Numbered from the stretch's first letter, positions 26,494-35,939 are shown. The stretch is 64,000 nt of DNA from Lignipirellula cremea (GCF_007751035.1 NZ_CP036433.1:372001-436000); one strand, 5' to 3'. Notes: generated from the sequence alone by a model not told the origin. Program-made: numbers and translations.

Positions 26494-27213
26494 GTGGATT
26501 GGAAAAAGTTCTGGGATGTTTATCCCCGACGATTGCCTGAAAAGGACCTGCTCAAGCAGATCGGTAAAACGGTCAACGGAGTTCCTGTTTCCGATCAGCA
26601 GTTCGCCGCTCTGATCGACGATGTGTCTGGCAAGCTGGATCTGCAGGGGGACGACTGGCTTCTTGATTTGTGTTGCGGAAATGGCGTCGTCACCCGTGAA
26701 CTGGCGCAGCGTTGCGAGCGCGTGCTGGGCGTCGATTTTTCGGAACCGTTGCTGGACGAAGCCAGGGCTTCAAGCTCGCGTCCTAACATTGAGTACAAAC
26801 TTTTGGACGCACGTAACCTTCCAGATTTAAGCGAATCGCACGCGGGTCGCTTCACCAAAGTTGTCATGTATGAAGCGCTCGCGTACTTTACGGAGCCAGA
26901 AGTTGTAGCGATCCTCAGACAACTCGCGAAACTGTCTACGAATCAATCGGTGATTCTGCTTGCCAGCGTGCTTGACGTTCAATCCAAGTGGAAGTTTTTT
27001 AATACGCTATCTCGCCGATTTCATTATTTCTTCCATATCTGGTTGCGCGGAAAAGACCCTGGTCTGGGGAAGTGGTGGAGCCGTTCCGAGATCGTCCGTT
27101 TGTGCGACCAGGCGGGGATGACCGCTGAGTTTCTGCCCCAGGACGCTTCCCTGCATACTGCGCATTATCGCATTGATATACGATTGCAACACAAAGATGC
27201 TGAGAAATGCTGA
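26494..27213 (+). CDS. Class I SAM-dependent methyltransferase (second)
   Basis: 239 residues from a GTG with AGGAG 8-12 bases upstream. Motif I is 'LLDLCCGNGVVTRELAQRC', followed by 'VLGVDFSEPLLDEA' and 'KVVMYEALAYFTEPE'. It is a typical methyltransferase-25/11 domain with no extra module. Base composition from about 26800 to 27300 is visibly more AT-rich than the neighbours, which may mark a separately acquired piece of the locus. Target unknown. Confidence 0.8.
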   Translation: MDWKKFWDVYPRRLPEKDLLKQIGKTVNGVPVSDQQFAALIDDVSGKLDLQGDDWLLDLCCGNGVVTRELAQRCERVLGVDFSEPLLDEARASSSRPNIEYKLLDARNLPDLSESHAGRFTKVVMYEALAYFTEPEVVAILRQLAKLSTNQSVILLASVLDVQSKWKFFNTLSRRFHYFFHIWLRGKDPGLGKWWSRSEIVRLCDQAGMTAEFLPQDASLHTAHYRIDIRLQHKDAEKC

Positions 27214-27369
27214 AGGGACGAAGGTATTGAGAGTGTTTCGAATGATGCAGGAAACGGAATCCGCGGCGATCATTATTCGCCATGCCGGTGCGGACGCCGT
27301 TCGCTGGACGAGTCGGTGCGGTGGATTTCGAACTGGCCATTCTGGAAAGACGGTCGTGAAGGTTTTTTG

Positions 27370-28095
27370 ATGAAGCTCGGTATCATGCAGCCCTACTTTT
27401 TTCCCTATCTGGGATATTTTGATCTGATTGATCGGGTCGATCGCTGGGTCGTGTTTGATACCGCGCAGTACATTCGCCACGGCTGGGTCAACCGGAATCG
27501 TATTTTGCATCCCCGATCGGGGTGGCAGTATCTTGTCGTTCCCCTGCAGAAGCATTCCCGGAATACGCCCATTGATCAGATTGTCGTGAAAGAAGACGCT
27601 TGGCGAGAACGTATCCTGGGGCAGCTGAATCACTATCGGAAGCGGGCTCCTTACTTTCGTCAGACGATGGACCTGGTGGAAGAGTGTCTGGCTCTGCGGG
27701 ATCCTCACCTGGCGGCGCTGAATGTTCACGCTTTGCAATGCGTGTGCCGGCGGCTGGGAATCGCGTTTGAGCCGATGATCTTCTCGCAAATGGAACTGCC
27801 GCTGGCGGAGGTGAAGGGGCCAGGCGACTGGGCCTTACGAATCAGCGAAGCGCTGGGCGCCAGTGAATATCTGAATCCGCCGGGAGGCCAGGATCTCTTT
27901 GACGCCAGCCGGTTCAAAGCGGCCGGCATTCGCCTGGTCATTCAATCGTTCTCCCCGATTGCGTACGAGTGCCCGGGCTATACGCTGGAGCCGGGGCTGT
28001 CGGTGCTGAACGCACTGATGTGGCTGTCGCCTGAAGATCTGATGGCGCGCATACGCTCTCAGCGGGCGAACCAGGATTCCGCAGACACGCCTTGA
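27370..28095 (+). CDS. WbqC-like family protein
   Basis: 241 residues, a near-complete WbqC family protein: 'IMQPYFFPYLGYFDLI', 'DRWVVFDTAQYIRHGWVNRN' (core D-QY---GW-NRN), 'LVVPLQKHSRNTPI' and 'YLNPPGGQDLFD'. WbqC proteins are found in O-antigen and capsule loci, commonly beside a DegT-type aminotransferase, as here. Their precise reaction is not established; a role in acylating or decorating the amino sugar has been suggested. Translation starts at the ATG at 27370 rather than at the upstream in-frame codon. Confidence 0.85.
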   Translation: MKLGIMQPYFFPYLGYFDLIDRVDRWVVFDTAQYIRHGWVNRNRILHPRSGWQYLVVPLQKHSRNTPIDQIVVKEDAWRERILGQLNHYRKRAPYFRQTMDLVEECLALRDPHLAALNVHALQCVCRRLGIAFEPMIFSQMELPLAEVKGPGDWALRISEALGASEYLNPPGGQDLFDASRFKAAGIRLVIQSFSPIAYECPGYTLEPGLSVLNALMWLSPEDLMARIRSQRANQDSADTP

Positions 28096-28121
28096 ACCAT
28101 CTGTCATTAAAGCGCCATTGT

Positions 28122-29366
28122 ATGAACGCCGATCAATCGCTGTACTCGTTATTGCACACGCCGGACGGTCCGCCGGCGTTTGCGGAGCCGTTGCATGTGG
28201 GGCGGCCTAACCAGGGCGATCGCGAGGCATTGTTTGCACGGTTCACGCAGGCTCTGGACCGGAACTGGCTTTCCAACGACGGCCCGCTGGTCCGCGAGTT
28301 TGAGGACCGCGTCGCTGCGATCCTGGGCGTGCGGCACTGCGTCGCCATGTGTAACGCGACGGTGGCGCTGGAGATCGCCATCCGCGCTTTGGGGTTGTCG
28401 GGCGAAGTCATTGTGCCGGCGTACACCTTTGTGGCGACGGCCCATGCGCTGCAGTGGCAGGAGATTCGTCCCGTATTCTGCGATATCCGCCCCGATACGC
28501 ATAACCTGGATCCCGACTGCGTGGAACGCCTGATTACGCCGCGGACGACGGCGATCCTGGGGGTGCATGTCTGGGGACGAGGCTGCGATGTCGACCGCCT
28601 GGCGGAGATCGCCCGGCGCCGGAACTTGACGCTGCTGTTCGACGCCGCGCATGCGTTCGGCTGCACCCATCATTCCCAGCCAATCGGTGGGTTTGGCAAG
28701 GCCGAGGTGTTCAGTTTTCACGCCACCAAGTTCGTCCACAGCGGAGAAGGCGGCGCGATCGCCACCAACGACGACGAGCTTGCCGAGAAAACTCGCTTCA
28801 TGCGAAACTTTGGATTCGCCGGTTATGACAACGTGCGCTACCTGGGAACCAATGGAAAAATGAACGAGCTGTCGGCCGCCATGGGGCTGACGTCGCTCGA
28901 CAAAATGGACGTTTTCAGCCAGGGCAACCGGGAGAATTACCAGCAGTATCGTCGCGTGCTGGCGGGACTGCCGGGCGTCTCCGTTATCGACTATCCGGCC
29001 GCCGAGCAGCACAACTGCCAGTATATTGTCTTGGATATTGACCCGGACGCCTGCCCTTTGACGCGCGATCAGATCGTGTGGGTTTTGCATGCCCATCGGG
29101 TGCTGGCCCGGCGATACTTTTTCCCGGGCGTGCATCGCATGGAGCCGTACCGGACCGAGGACCCGAGGGCGTATCTGTCGCTGCCCGTGACCGAGAACGT
29201 GGTGCAACGCGTGCTGGTTTTGCCAAACGGCTCCGCCGTGTCCGCCGCGGCGATTGGCTCCATCGGAGAGATCTTCCGCTGGGCTTTCGCCCACGCAAAA
29301 GAGCTGGGCGCCAGGCTCCCGGCGTCGGCGCCTCCGGGAGAATCCTTTGCGGGGACAGCTTCATGA
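28122..29366 (+). CDS. DegT/DnrJ/EryC1/StrS family sugar aminotransferase
   Basis: 414 residues from the ATG at 28122; a TTG at 28092 overlapping the previous stop is a possible alternative. PLP-fold landmarks are 'CNATVALEIAIRALGL', 'VPAYTFVATAHALQW', 'LFDAAHAFGC' (Asp that binds the PLP pyridine nitrogen) and 'FSFHATKFVHSGEGG' with the Schiff-base lysine. The enzyme aminates a keto-sugar nucleotide (typically at C3 or C4), giving an amino sugar for the surface glycan. It ends with a 4-bp overlap with the glycosyltransferase gene. Confidence 0.88.
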   Translation: MNADQSLYSLLHTPDGPPAFAEPLHVGRPNQGDREALFARFTQALDRNWLSNDGPLVREFEDRVAAILGVRHCVAMCNATVALEIAIRALGLSGEVIVPAYTFVATAHALQWQEIRPVFCDIRPDTHNLDPDCVERLITPRTTAILGVHVWGRGCDVDRLAEIARRRNLTLLFDAAHAFGCTHHSQPIGGFGKAEVFSFHATKFVHSGEGGAIATNDDELAEKTRFMRNFGFAGYDNVRYLGTNGKMNELSAAMGLTSLDKMDVFSQGNRENYQQYRRVLAGLPGVSVIDYPAAEQHNCQYIVLDIDPDACPLTRDQIVWVLHAHRVLARRYFFPGVHRMEPYRTEDPRAYLSLPVTENVVQRVLVLPNGSAVSAAAIGSIGEIFRWAFAHAKELGARLPASAPPGESFAGTAS

Positions 29367-30289
29367 ATCCGGCCCCGAAAGTCAGCGTCTGCATGACGAC
29401 CTACAATCACGAACGCTATCTGGCGAAAGCGATTGAAAGCGTCATGCTGCAGGAAACCCGGTTTGCGGTCGAACTGATCATTGGCGAGGATTGTTCCACC
29501 GACGCCACCGGGCGGATCGCCGCGGAGTTTGCCCAGCGCTATCCCGATCGGATCGTCCTGCTGGCGCGCGAGAAGAACATGGGGATGATGGAGAATTTTT
29601 GCGATGTGTACGATCGCTGCCGGGGAACCTACACGGCGTTCCTGGAAGGAGACGATCTCTGGTCGGATACGACGAAGCTGCAGCAGCAGGTCGACGCGCT
29701 GGAGCAACGCCCGGACTGGGTGTTGTGTTTTCATCCCGCCCGATACATCGACAGCGAGGGACGTCCCCTGGGGATGCAGCATCCGGCGCAGTCGAACCCC
29801 GAACTGACGCTGTCCGATATGGTGATGGACAATCCGATTTCGACCTGCTCGATCCTGCTCCGCCGCAGCGTGATTCCGCGAGTGCCCGACAATCTTAAAT
29901 CGTTGAACCTGGGCGACTGGCCGCTGTGTATTGTGGCTGCCCGCGAAGGGAAGATTGGTTTTTTAAGCGAGCCGATGGCGGCGTACCGGGTGCATGGCGG
30001 CGGGGTTTGGACTTCGGCGAGTCGCCGGCATACGGAGCTATCGGTATTGAACATGCTGCTGCAGTTGGCGCTGGATTATCCTGATCTGGCGCCGCTGGTG
30101 CGTGAGTCGCTGGCCAATCGCCTGGAGTGCTTTTTTACGGATCTCGAGGCGGCCCAGTCCCAGGTGAAAGCCCTGCAGAACGCTTCCTGGCGCTTGCGAC
30201 TCAAGAACCTGGCGCTCTGGCCGCTGCGCAAGGCGAACCGCATGCTCTTCAAAAGGCCCGTCGCCATCCGTTCGCCCCGCCGTCGTTGA
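29363..30289 (+). CDS. Family 2 glycosyltransferase
   Basis: 308 residues from the ATG at 29363, overlapping the aminotransferase stop. 'VSVCMTTYNHERYLAKAIESV', 'LIIGEDCSTDATG' and the DxD-like 'AFLEGDDLW' are the classical GT2 nucleotide-sugar binding motifs; 'GDWPLC' is a plausible catalytic-base region. The Arg/Lys-rich C-terminus (RSPRRR) suggests peripheral membrane contact. It is the last gene of the polysaccharide unit and ends 22 bp from the converging DUF1552 gene. Confidence 0.88.
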   Translation: MNPAPKVSVCMTTYNHERYLAKAIESVMLQETRFAVELIIGEDCSTDATGRIAAEFAQRYPDRIVLLAREKNMGMMENFCDVYDRCRGTYTAFLEGDDLWSDTTKLQQQVDALEQRPDWVLCFHPARYIDSEGRPLGMQHPAQSNPELTLSDMVMDNPISTCSILLRRSVIPRVPDNLKSLNLGDWPLCIVAAREGKIGFLSEPMAAYRVHGGGVWTSASRRHTELSVLNMLLQLALDYPDLAPLVRESLANRLECFFTDLEAAQSQVKALQNASWRLRLKNLALWPLRKANRMLFKRPVAIRSPRRR

Positions 30290-30311
30290 GGATGCGGACC
30301 TGTCCGGCGTG

Positions 30312-31580
30312 TCAGCTGCGGGCTTCCAGTCCCGAGAGCGTGCCGGTGCTGCTGCCGAACTGCTGGGCTTCGATGCCGGTCTGCTGGAGCATGCTGACAA
30401 ACAGGTTGCTCAGCGGCGGGGGATTGTTCTCGTCGAAGGCCAGGTGCTGCCCGTGACGGAAGGAGCCGCCGGCCAGCAGGACGGGCATGTTCTTCACGCT
30501 GTGCCGGCTGGCGTCGCCCAGGTTGCTGCCGAAGAAAAAGGTGGTGCGATCGAGCAGGCTTTCGCCGTCTTCCTGGCTGGTGCGCAGCTGGGACAAAAAG
30601 TCGCGCACGGTTTTCATCTTCTCCAGCTCAAGCGTTTTCAGCTGGGCGATCTTGGCCGGATCCTGGCCGTGGTGGGACAGGTCGTGATGCCCCTGGTTCA
30701 CGCCTGGGATCGGCGGCGCGTTGCTGGAGCCTGGCAGCTGCAAGGTGACCAGTCGCGACGAGTCGGTTTGCAACGCCAGGTGGATCAGGTCGAACCAAAG
30801 CCGCGTTTTGCCGATCAGGTCGGCGCTGTTCTGGATATTGACCGGCGGGCGGGCGTCGACCTGGGGCTTTGGCTGTTTCGACCAGTACTCGGCCTGGGTC
30901 AGCCGCTGTTCCAGCTCGCGGATGCTGGTGAAGTACTCTTCCAGCTTGGCGCGATCGCCGGGTCCCAGGTTCTGCTGCAAGCGACGGGCCTGGTCCCGCA
31001 CGGCGTCGAGTACGCTGCGACCGTCGGCCAGGCGGCGGGCCTGGGCTTCGACCTCGTCGGGGCGTCCTTCCAGAAACAGTTTGGCGAACACGCTCGAGGG
31101 CCAGTTCTCGGTCGGCACCGGAGCCCCGCTGCGGGTCCAGGACAGACCGGAGCCCTCGCAGGAAAGCGGTAGCGTCGGGAAGCGGGTTTGCCCATACAAG
31201 TGCTCGGCGGCGAACTGGTCCAGCGAGATGCTGTTCCGGAAGCCGGCCCGACGTTCCGGGTGCGGCGCCGAGGTCAGAAAGCTCTGGTTGGAATCATGGC
31301 TGGGGCCGATGTCGGGATGCGACAGCCCCGAGATGACCGTGAAGTCATTACGGAAATCGGACAGCACTTCCAGATACGGCGATAGCGTGTAATCTCGGCC
31401 GGTGTCCTCCGGGAAGAAACAGGCCGGGTGCAAGCCCAGCGGCGTATTGATGCAGACCATGCGCCGCGGAACGGCGCCCTGGCCCGCTCCGCGCACAGGT
31501 CGAGGAGCGATGGCGGAAAGCAGCGGCAAGCCCACGGCGACGCCGGCGGCGCGAAGAAAAGTGCGGCGGTGAAGTTTCAT
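30312..31580 (-). CDS. DUF1552 family protein (second copy)
   Basis: 422 residues with a twin-arginine-type leader ('RRTFLRAAGVAVGLPLLSA'). Family landmarks include 'RRMVCINTPLGLHPACFFPE', 'VISGLSHPDIGPSHDSNQSFL', 'LPGSSNAPPIPGVNQGHHDLSHHG' (given by its core His-rich stretch) and 'TFFFGSNLGDASRHS'. It differs clearly from the copy at 1580-2983, so it is a paralogue rather than a recent duplicate. It is encoded 56 bp after the DUF1592 gene and is presumably exported with it. Function not established. Confidence 0.88.
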   Translation of the reverse strand: MKLHRRTFLRAAGVAVGLPLLSAIAPRPVRGAGQGAVPRRMVCINTPLGLHPACFFPEDTGRDYTLSPYLEVLSDFRNDFTVISGLSHPDIGPSHDSNQSFLTSAPHPERRAGFRNSISLDQFAAEHLYGQTRFPTLPLSCEGSGLSWTRSGAPVPTENWPSSVFAKLFLEGRPDEVEAQARRLADGRSVLDAVRDQARRLQQNLGPGDRAKLEEYFTSIRELEQRLTQAEYWSKQPKPQVDARPPVNIQNSADLIGKTRLWFDLIHLALQTDSSRLVTLQLPGSSNAPPIPGVNQGHHDLSHHGQDPAKIAQLKTLELEKMKTVRDFLSQLRTSQEDGESLLDRTTFFFGSNLGDASRHSVKNMPVLLAGGSFRHGQHLAFDENNPPPLSNLFVSMLQQTGIEAQQFGSSTGTLSGLEARS

Positions 31581-31636
31581 GGCGAAACCTGGGGAAGGGA
31601 ACGGCGGGGGGTGGGGATGACGTCGGTTCGCGCTGT

Positions 31637-34102
31637 TTACTTGTACTGGAACGTCCTGCTTTGCACGATCGCATGGACGAGCGACCGCAAACCGTAGTTG
31701 CTGGCGGCCGCCTGGTCGACGATCGCCTCGACTTCTTCCTGGTCGGCGGTTTGCGGCGCCCTGCCGGTCCCATAGGCCAGCAGTCGGCTGGTCAGGGCGC
31801 GGGCCAGTTGCCGCTTGTCCTGCAGGAGTAGCTGCTTGTATTGGTCGATGTTTTCAAACCGCCGGCCGTCGGACAGGGTATCCGAGGGATCGACGGGTTT
31901 CCCCAGATGGTACGGCATCCTCTGGCCGTTGATGACGACGTTCTTGCCGGCGCCCGTCACGCGGTACTCGTTCCGCCAGGCGCCGATCACGTCGAAGCTT
32001 TCCAGGGCGAAGCCGGGCGGGTCGATCTCGCGATGGCAAACGCCGCACGATTCGCTTTCGCGATGCTGGGCCAGCTGCTCGCGGATGGTCGTGGCGCCGC
32101 GGATGTCGGGATCGATCGAACCGATGTCGTCCGGCGGCGGGGCCGGCGGCTGACCCAGGATCCGATCCAGCACCCAGGCGCCGCGCAGAACGGGCGAGGT
32201 CGTCGTGCCGTTGGCCGTTACTTTCAGGACGCTGGCCATCGTGAGTACTCCGCCCCGATGGCTGTCGGGCGGCAGCGGCGTTTTCTGGAACTCCCAGCCG
32301 TTGATCCCGTCGACGCCATAGTGCCGGGCCAGGCGGCCGTTCAGCATCGTAAAGTCCGAGTCGACAAAGTTCAGCAGGCTCAGGTCGTGCTGCAGGATCT
32401 CCTCAAAAAACAGCTCCGTTTCGCGGATCATGGAGACCTTGAGCAGGTGGTCGTACTCCGGGTACAGCCGGCCGCTGGGTTCGGTGGCGTCAATCTCACG
32501 CAGCCCCAGCCATTGCCCGGCAAAGTTCCGCGTGAGCGCTTCCGCCTTGGGGTGGGTGAGTAGTCGCTCGACCTGCTGACGCAGCACGTCCGGCTGGTGC
32601 AGGCGGTCTTCCCGGGCGAGCGTGAACAGCTCTTCATCGGGCATGGTGCTCCACAAAAAGTACGACAGCCGGCAGGCCAGGGCAAAGTCATCCAGTTGGC
32701 CTGGCTCTTCTCGCAGGAACAGGAACTCGGGCGAAAGCAGCACCCCCTTGAGGGCGGCCCGCATGGCGGGCTCGAAGCGATAACCGTTCTCCATCCTCTG
32801 GCGTACGATGTCGACAAACGGGGCCGTATCGGCGGCGGCGATCGTGCGGCGAAAGGCTCTCTGCGTGAACTTCGCCAGGATCCGCTCGGCGTCGACCAGA
32901 GGCTGATCGGACACCACTTCGACCCGGTTCCGGTCGTTGTACACGCCAAACGTTTCCTGCTTCAGGTCGCCAAAAATCTGGCGATGGCTGGCGGGCGGCC
33001 AGTTGGCGTGCAGCGGCCCTTCGACTTCTACATACTGGATCGCCAGGCCGGGGCCTTCCCATTTTTCTTCACCGGTCAGCTTCACCGTGTTGGCGCTGGC
33101 CAGCCCGTACGGCAGGATCGAGATCGTGCCGCGCGGCTCCAGGAAACGCTCAAACTCAATCAACGTCGGCTGGTCGGGCGGCGCGTCGAAGTAGCCGACC
33201 AGACCATTCACGCCGGTCAGCTGCTTCCCTTTTTCCGTCACGCGAAAGGTGACCGGCTTCCCGGACGATTGCACGCCGGAAGCCGAAATGCGGAAGCGAT
33301 ACACGCCCGGGTCGGGCGGATAGAAGCTGGAGATCCAGACATTGTGCCACTCCGACGAGCAGAAGCAGACGACCTCGCCGTCGGGCAGGAAGCGATAGAC
33401 GTCTTCCTTGGTCGTCTTGACCGGATGGCCCTCTTTCAGGCTGTACCGCTTGCTGATCAGGGGCGGCGGCTGGGGATGATTGGCGATCGCCGCATCGAGT
33501 GCGGCGTCGGCTGCTTCCAGGTACTTCTCCAGCAGGAACGACGACGTGTGATGGGCCGCGCCTGCGTTGTCGAAACCGTTGGCCGAGCTATCGGCCGGCA
33601 GTTGTCCCTGCAGGTCGACTTCGATCCCCAGCAGGTCGCACACCGTGTTCTGATATTCGACCCGATTCAGTCGCCGCAACACCGTTCGCCCCTGGGCCGC
33701 CCTGGCGGCGGCATTGGCGGCAGCGAGTTGCGGGGCCAGCGTTGCGGTGAAGGCGGCGATCTCTTTGCCAGGCGGACGCTGCTTGCCGGGCGGCGGCATT
33801 TCGCCCGCGGCGATGCGGTCAAGGACGGCTTGCCAGTGCTCCCGGGAGACGTCGTCGGCCAGGTCGAGCGGCAGTTGATCCAGCCGCAGGTCCGTTTCGG
33901 CTTTGTCTGTCCCGTGGCAGGCAATGCAATGCCGGGTCAGAAACGATCGCACTTGCGTCTGTTCGCCGGTCGCCAGCGCCGGGATTTCCTGGGCGGGCAG
34001 GCAGGCCACGGTCGCCAGTAGCAGGCCAGCGACGAGCGTCCCTGCCAGGAATCGGCCCCATGTTCGCGGCCGGGTGAACGGATGAAACGAAGCCTTCGGC
34101 AT
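31637..34102 (-). CDS. DUF1592 family cytochrome-like protein (second copy)
   Basis: 821 residues from the ATG at 34100-34102, which has AGGAAAA upstream; an in-frame ATG at 34129 would add nine residues. A signal peptide or anchor lies at about residues 18-38. The first haem-c motif is CIACH ('RHCIACHGTDKAETDLRL'), the second CGVCH ('SCGVCHREIDPPGFALESFD'). Domain order is cytochrome, DUF1587 ('RRLNRVEYQNTVCDLLG'), a carbohydrate-binding-like beta domain (about residues 260-350), DUF1595, DUF1592, DUF1588 and DUF1585 ('LTSRLLAYGTGR'). It is longer than the first copy because of the inserted beta domain. Probably periplasmic; substrate unknown. Confidence 0.87.
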   Translation of the reverse strand: MPKASFHPFTRPRTWGRFLAGTLVAGLLLATVACLPAQEIPALATGEQTQVRSFLTRHCIACHGTDKAETDLRLDQLPLDLADDVSREHWQAVLDRIAAGEMPPPGKQRPPGKEIAAFTATLAPQLAAANAAARAAQGRTVLRRLNRVEYQNTVCDLLGIEVDLQGQLPADSSANGFDNAGAAHHTSSFLLEKYLEAADAALDAAIANHPQPPPLISKRYSLKEGHPVKTTKEDVYRFLPDGEVVCFCSSEWHNVWISSFYPPDPGVYRFRISASGVQSSGKPVTFRVTEKGKQLTGVNGLVGYFDAPPDQPTLIEFERFLEPRGTISILPYGLASANTVKLTGEEKWEGPGLAIQYVEVEGPLHANWPPASHRQIFGDLKQETFGVYNDRNRVEVVSDQPLVDAERILAKFTQRAFRRTIAAADTAPFVDIVRQRMENGYRFEPAMRAALKGVLLSPEFLFLREEPGQLDDFALACRLSYFLWSTMPDEELFTLAREDRLHQPDVLRQQVERLLTHPKAEALTRNFAGQWLGLREIDATEPSGRLYPEYDHLLKVSMIRETELFFEEILQHDLSLLNFVDSDFTMLNGRLARHYGVDGINGWEFQKTPLPPDSHRGGVLTMASVLKVTANGTTTSPVLRGAWVLDRILGQPPAPPPDDIGSIDPDIRGATTIREQLAQHRESESCGVCHREIDPPGFALESFDVIGAWRNEYRVTGAGKNVVINGQRMPYHLGKPVDPSDTLSDGRRFENIDQYKQLLLQDKRQLARALTSRLLAYGTGRAPQTADQEEVEAIVDQAAASNYGLRSLVHAIVQSRTFQYK

Positions 34103-34516
34103 CGATTTTCCTGACGCAGGAACAGGCATGGCACGGGCGGGGCAAAAGGCTGGGGGGCGAACAGCGGGCGACGCTGCTCACGGCAGGAGTCTGCCATAAG
34201 ATCGGCGATTCCTGATCTATCCATCCTACGCGAAAGCACCCGTCGCGGTCCAATGCCATCTGCCAAAATCGTTGGCCGTGTGCGGCGGCAGCAAAAGGGG
34301 GAGAGCCGGACGGCTTCTCCGGCAGCCGGGACCGCCCTGCCCCGTGCGGGATTACGGCTCCCGCGGGTGGGAACGATTCGGGAGCGCGAAGGAAATCGCT
34401 TTGAGATTTCGGTTTCGTCGTTTTGCGAAACAGCAGGCGCCAAGGCGCGACAATCCGTCGAGAGCCAGCAGGAATGGAGCGCGCGATCCTGGCCAGGCCG
34501 TTGCAAGCAGCGGGAG
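34103..34516. other. Intergenic region between megasynthase operon and DUF1592 operon
   Basis: 414 bp lying downstream of the condensation-type gene and upstream of the DUF1592 gene. It should contain the operon terminator and the DUF1592 promoter, but neither could be pinned down by eye. It carries copy B of the 63-bp dispersed repeat. No credible open reading frame. Confidence 0.45.
34398..34460 (+). repeat. Dispersed intergenic repeat, copy B (63 bp)
   Basis: Same-length, same-orientation counterpart of 13171-13233, with 52 of 63 positions identical. Most differences are C/T changes in the first 40 bases, and the least conserved part is a 10-base block near the middle of the second half. 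It lies just downstream of the last gene of the megasynthase operon. Confidence 0.55.
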
Positions 34517-35908
34517 TTACTCGGCCTGCTCAGCGGCCGTCGCATCGAGCCGGGCCAGGTACAGGTTCAGCAGCTGCGCGTTGTCGTCTGCCGAGTACAG
34601 GTAAGGATCGGTCCGCAGGCAAAGCGTGAGCTTGTCGTGGCTGCCAAACACGGCGAACACGGCCCGAGTATTAGGACGAAGGGGCGGCACGCCGGTCAGC
34701 TCCACCAGCTTCAGGTCGCCAATTTTGAGCTTGCTGCCGGCGCGGGGAAAGCGGGTGACGAAACGCCGCAGGGGATTGCCCAGATTGGTCAGCACGGCCG
34801 AAGCAAAGCAGAGCTTTCCCTGCAGCACGCGGGGGAGCCAGCCGGCTTTGTGCAAGGCATCGAGCCCACCGAGGAAGTAGCGCGAGAGCTGTCCCTCCCG
34901 GACGGCGGCCGTTTCGTGGCTGATCGAACGCAGCAGTTCCTGCGGACTTTCGCAAAGGCGGCGTTTTCGCGTCACGAACGCAAAGCCCAGCATGTTCCCT
35001 GTCGGCATGCGGCGGTCGTCGCGCTCGCGCAGGTTCTGCGGCATCAGAATGCGCAGCTGCCCCCGGGTGGAAGGGCCGTCCTGCTGGTTATGCCATTGAT
35101 GCATGGTGAGAAACAGGTCGCGCAGCAACAGGTCGTTCACGGTGCAGTTAAGGGCCGTGGCCGCCTTGCGCAGCCCCGCGGTGGTTTCCTCGGAGCAGCG
35201 GCCGTTGGTCGCCCTGATACGCAGACGGGCCGTCTCGGCGATGGGCGGATCCTGGATCGCCGGCAACGGGGAAGGTCGCTGCAGAAAGAAGCGAATGCCT
35301 TCGCGGGCGCCGATGAACGTATCGACCAGTCCGCGATACGCGCTGCGGCCGGCCGTTCCCAGTGCGCCCCGGTGACGCAGCCGTTCCGGCTCCAGGGGAC
35401 GCATCGCCACGGAGTCATCGCCGCAGGCCTGGGCATAGGCTGCCAGGAAATCTTCAATAAAGGCGAACGCCCCCATGCCGTCGCTGCAGGCATGATGAAA
35501 GTGCAGCAGCACGCTGGACGACGTTTCCCCCGAGCGCACATAAACGCGCAGGCCCGGTTCCGCGGTCAGATCGACGGGCGCATCATAGGCGTCATCGAGG
35601 GGAGCGTTTTCATCGCCCCAGATCACGGGGACCGGCTGTTCCGTTCTGACCCAGTGGCGGGCCCCTTTGGGGCCGGTCTGAATCACGCTCTGGAATAACG
35701 GCGCTCTGGCCAGGGCCTGGGCCAGCGCCGCATCGAACGGTTCCCGTCGGATGCGCCCCTGGAAGTGCATTTCCAGATCCGCCATCATCGGATACTGGGG
35801 CCGGCTGTCGGCCAGCATGAACTCCTCAATGATCGACAACGGCAAGGGAAACAGGTTTTGCATCGCCTGTGGGATATCTACCGGCGGAGCCAGAGCGTTG
35901 GTCGACAT
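34517..35908 (-). CDS. Stand-alone condensation-type acyltransferase (NRPS C / PapA / WS-DGAT-like)
   Basis: 463 residues. The chloramphenicol-acetyltransferase-like superfamily motif HHxxxDG is present as 'HHACSDG' (His138-Gly144), and a 'PVNLR'-equivalent region occurs later as 'LRILMPQNLRERDDRRMPTGNMLG'-like sequence (core P-NLR-R-----GN--G). Such free-standing proteins join an acyl thioester to an alcohol or amine. It is the last gene of the megasynthase operon, 31 bp after the ligase. In this setting it could form the ester or amide bond that finishes the product. Wax-ester-type acyl transfer is an alternative; acceptor and donor are unknown. Confidence 0.78.
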   Translation of the reverse strand: MSTNALAPPVDIPQAMQNLFPLPLSIIEEFMLADSRPQYPMMADLEMHFQGRIRREPFDAALAQALARAPLFQSVIQTGPKGARHWVRTEQPVPVIWGDENAPLDDAYDAPVDLTAEPGLRVYVRSGETSSSVLLHFHHACSDGMGAFAFIEDFLAAYAQACGDDSVAMRPLEPERLRHRGALGTAGRSAYRGLVDTFIGAREGIRFFLQRPSPLPAIQDPPIAETARLRIRATNGRCSEETTAGLRKAATALNCTVNDLLLRDLFLTMHQWHNQQDGPSTRGQLRILMPQNLRERDDRRMPTGNMLGFAFVTRKRRLCESPQELLRSISHETAAVREGQLSRYFLGGLDALHKAGWLPRVLQGKLCFASAVLTNLGNPLRRFVTRFPRAGSKLKIGDLKLVELTGVPPLRPNTRAVFAVFGSHDKLTLCLRTDPYLYSADDNAQLLNLYLARLDATAAEQAE

Positions 35909-35939
35909 TGCGAAGTTTCCAGGGAAAGGAGCAATCGTA

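Noticed and set aside
30312-34102. DUF1592/DUF1552 pair as part of the megasynthase operon
   Set aside because: Same strand, but separated by more than 400 bp and the pair is a generic planctomycete module found in many contexts, including the left end of this window.
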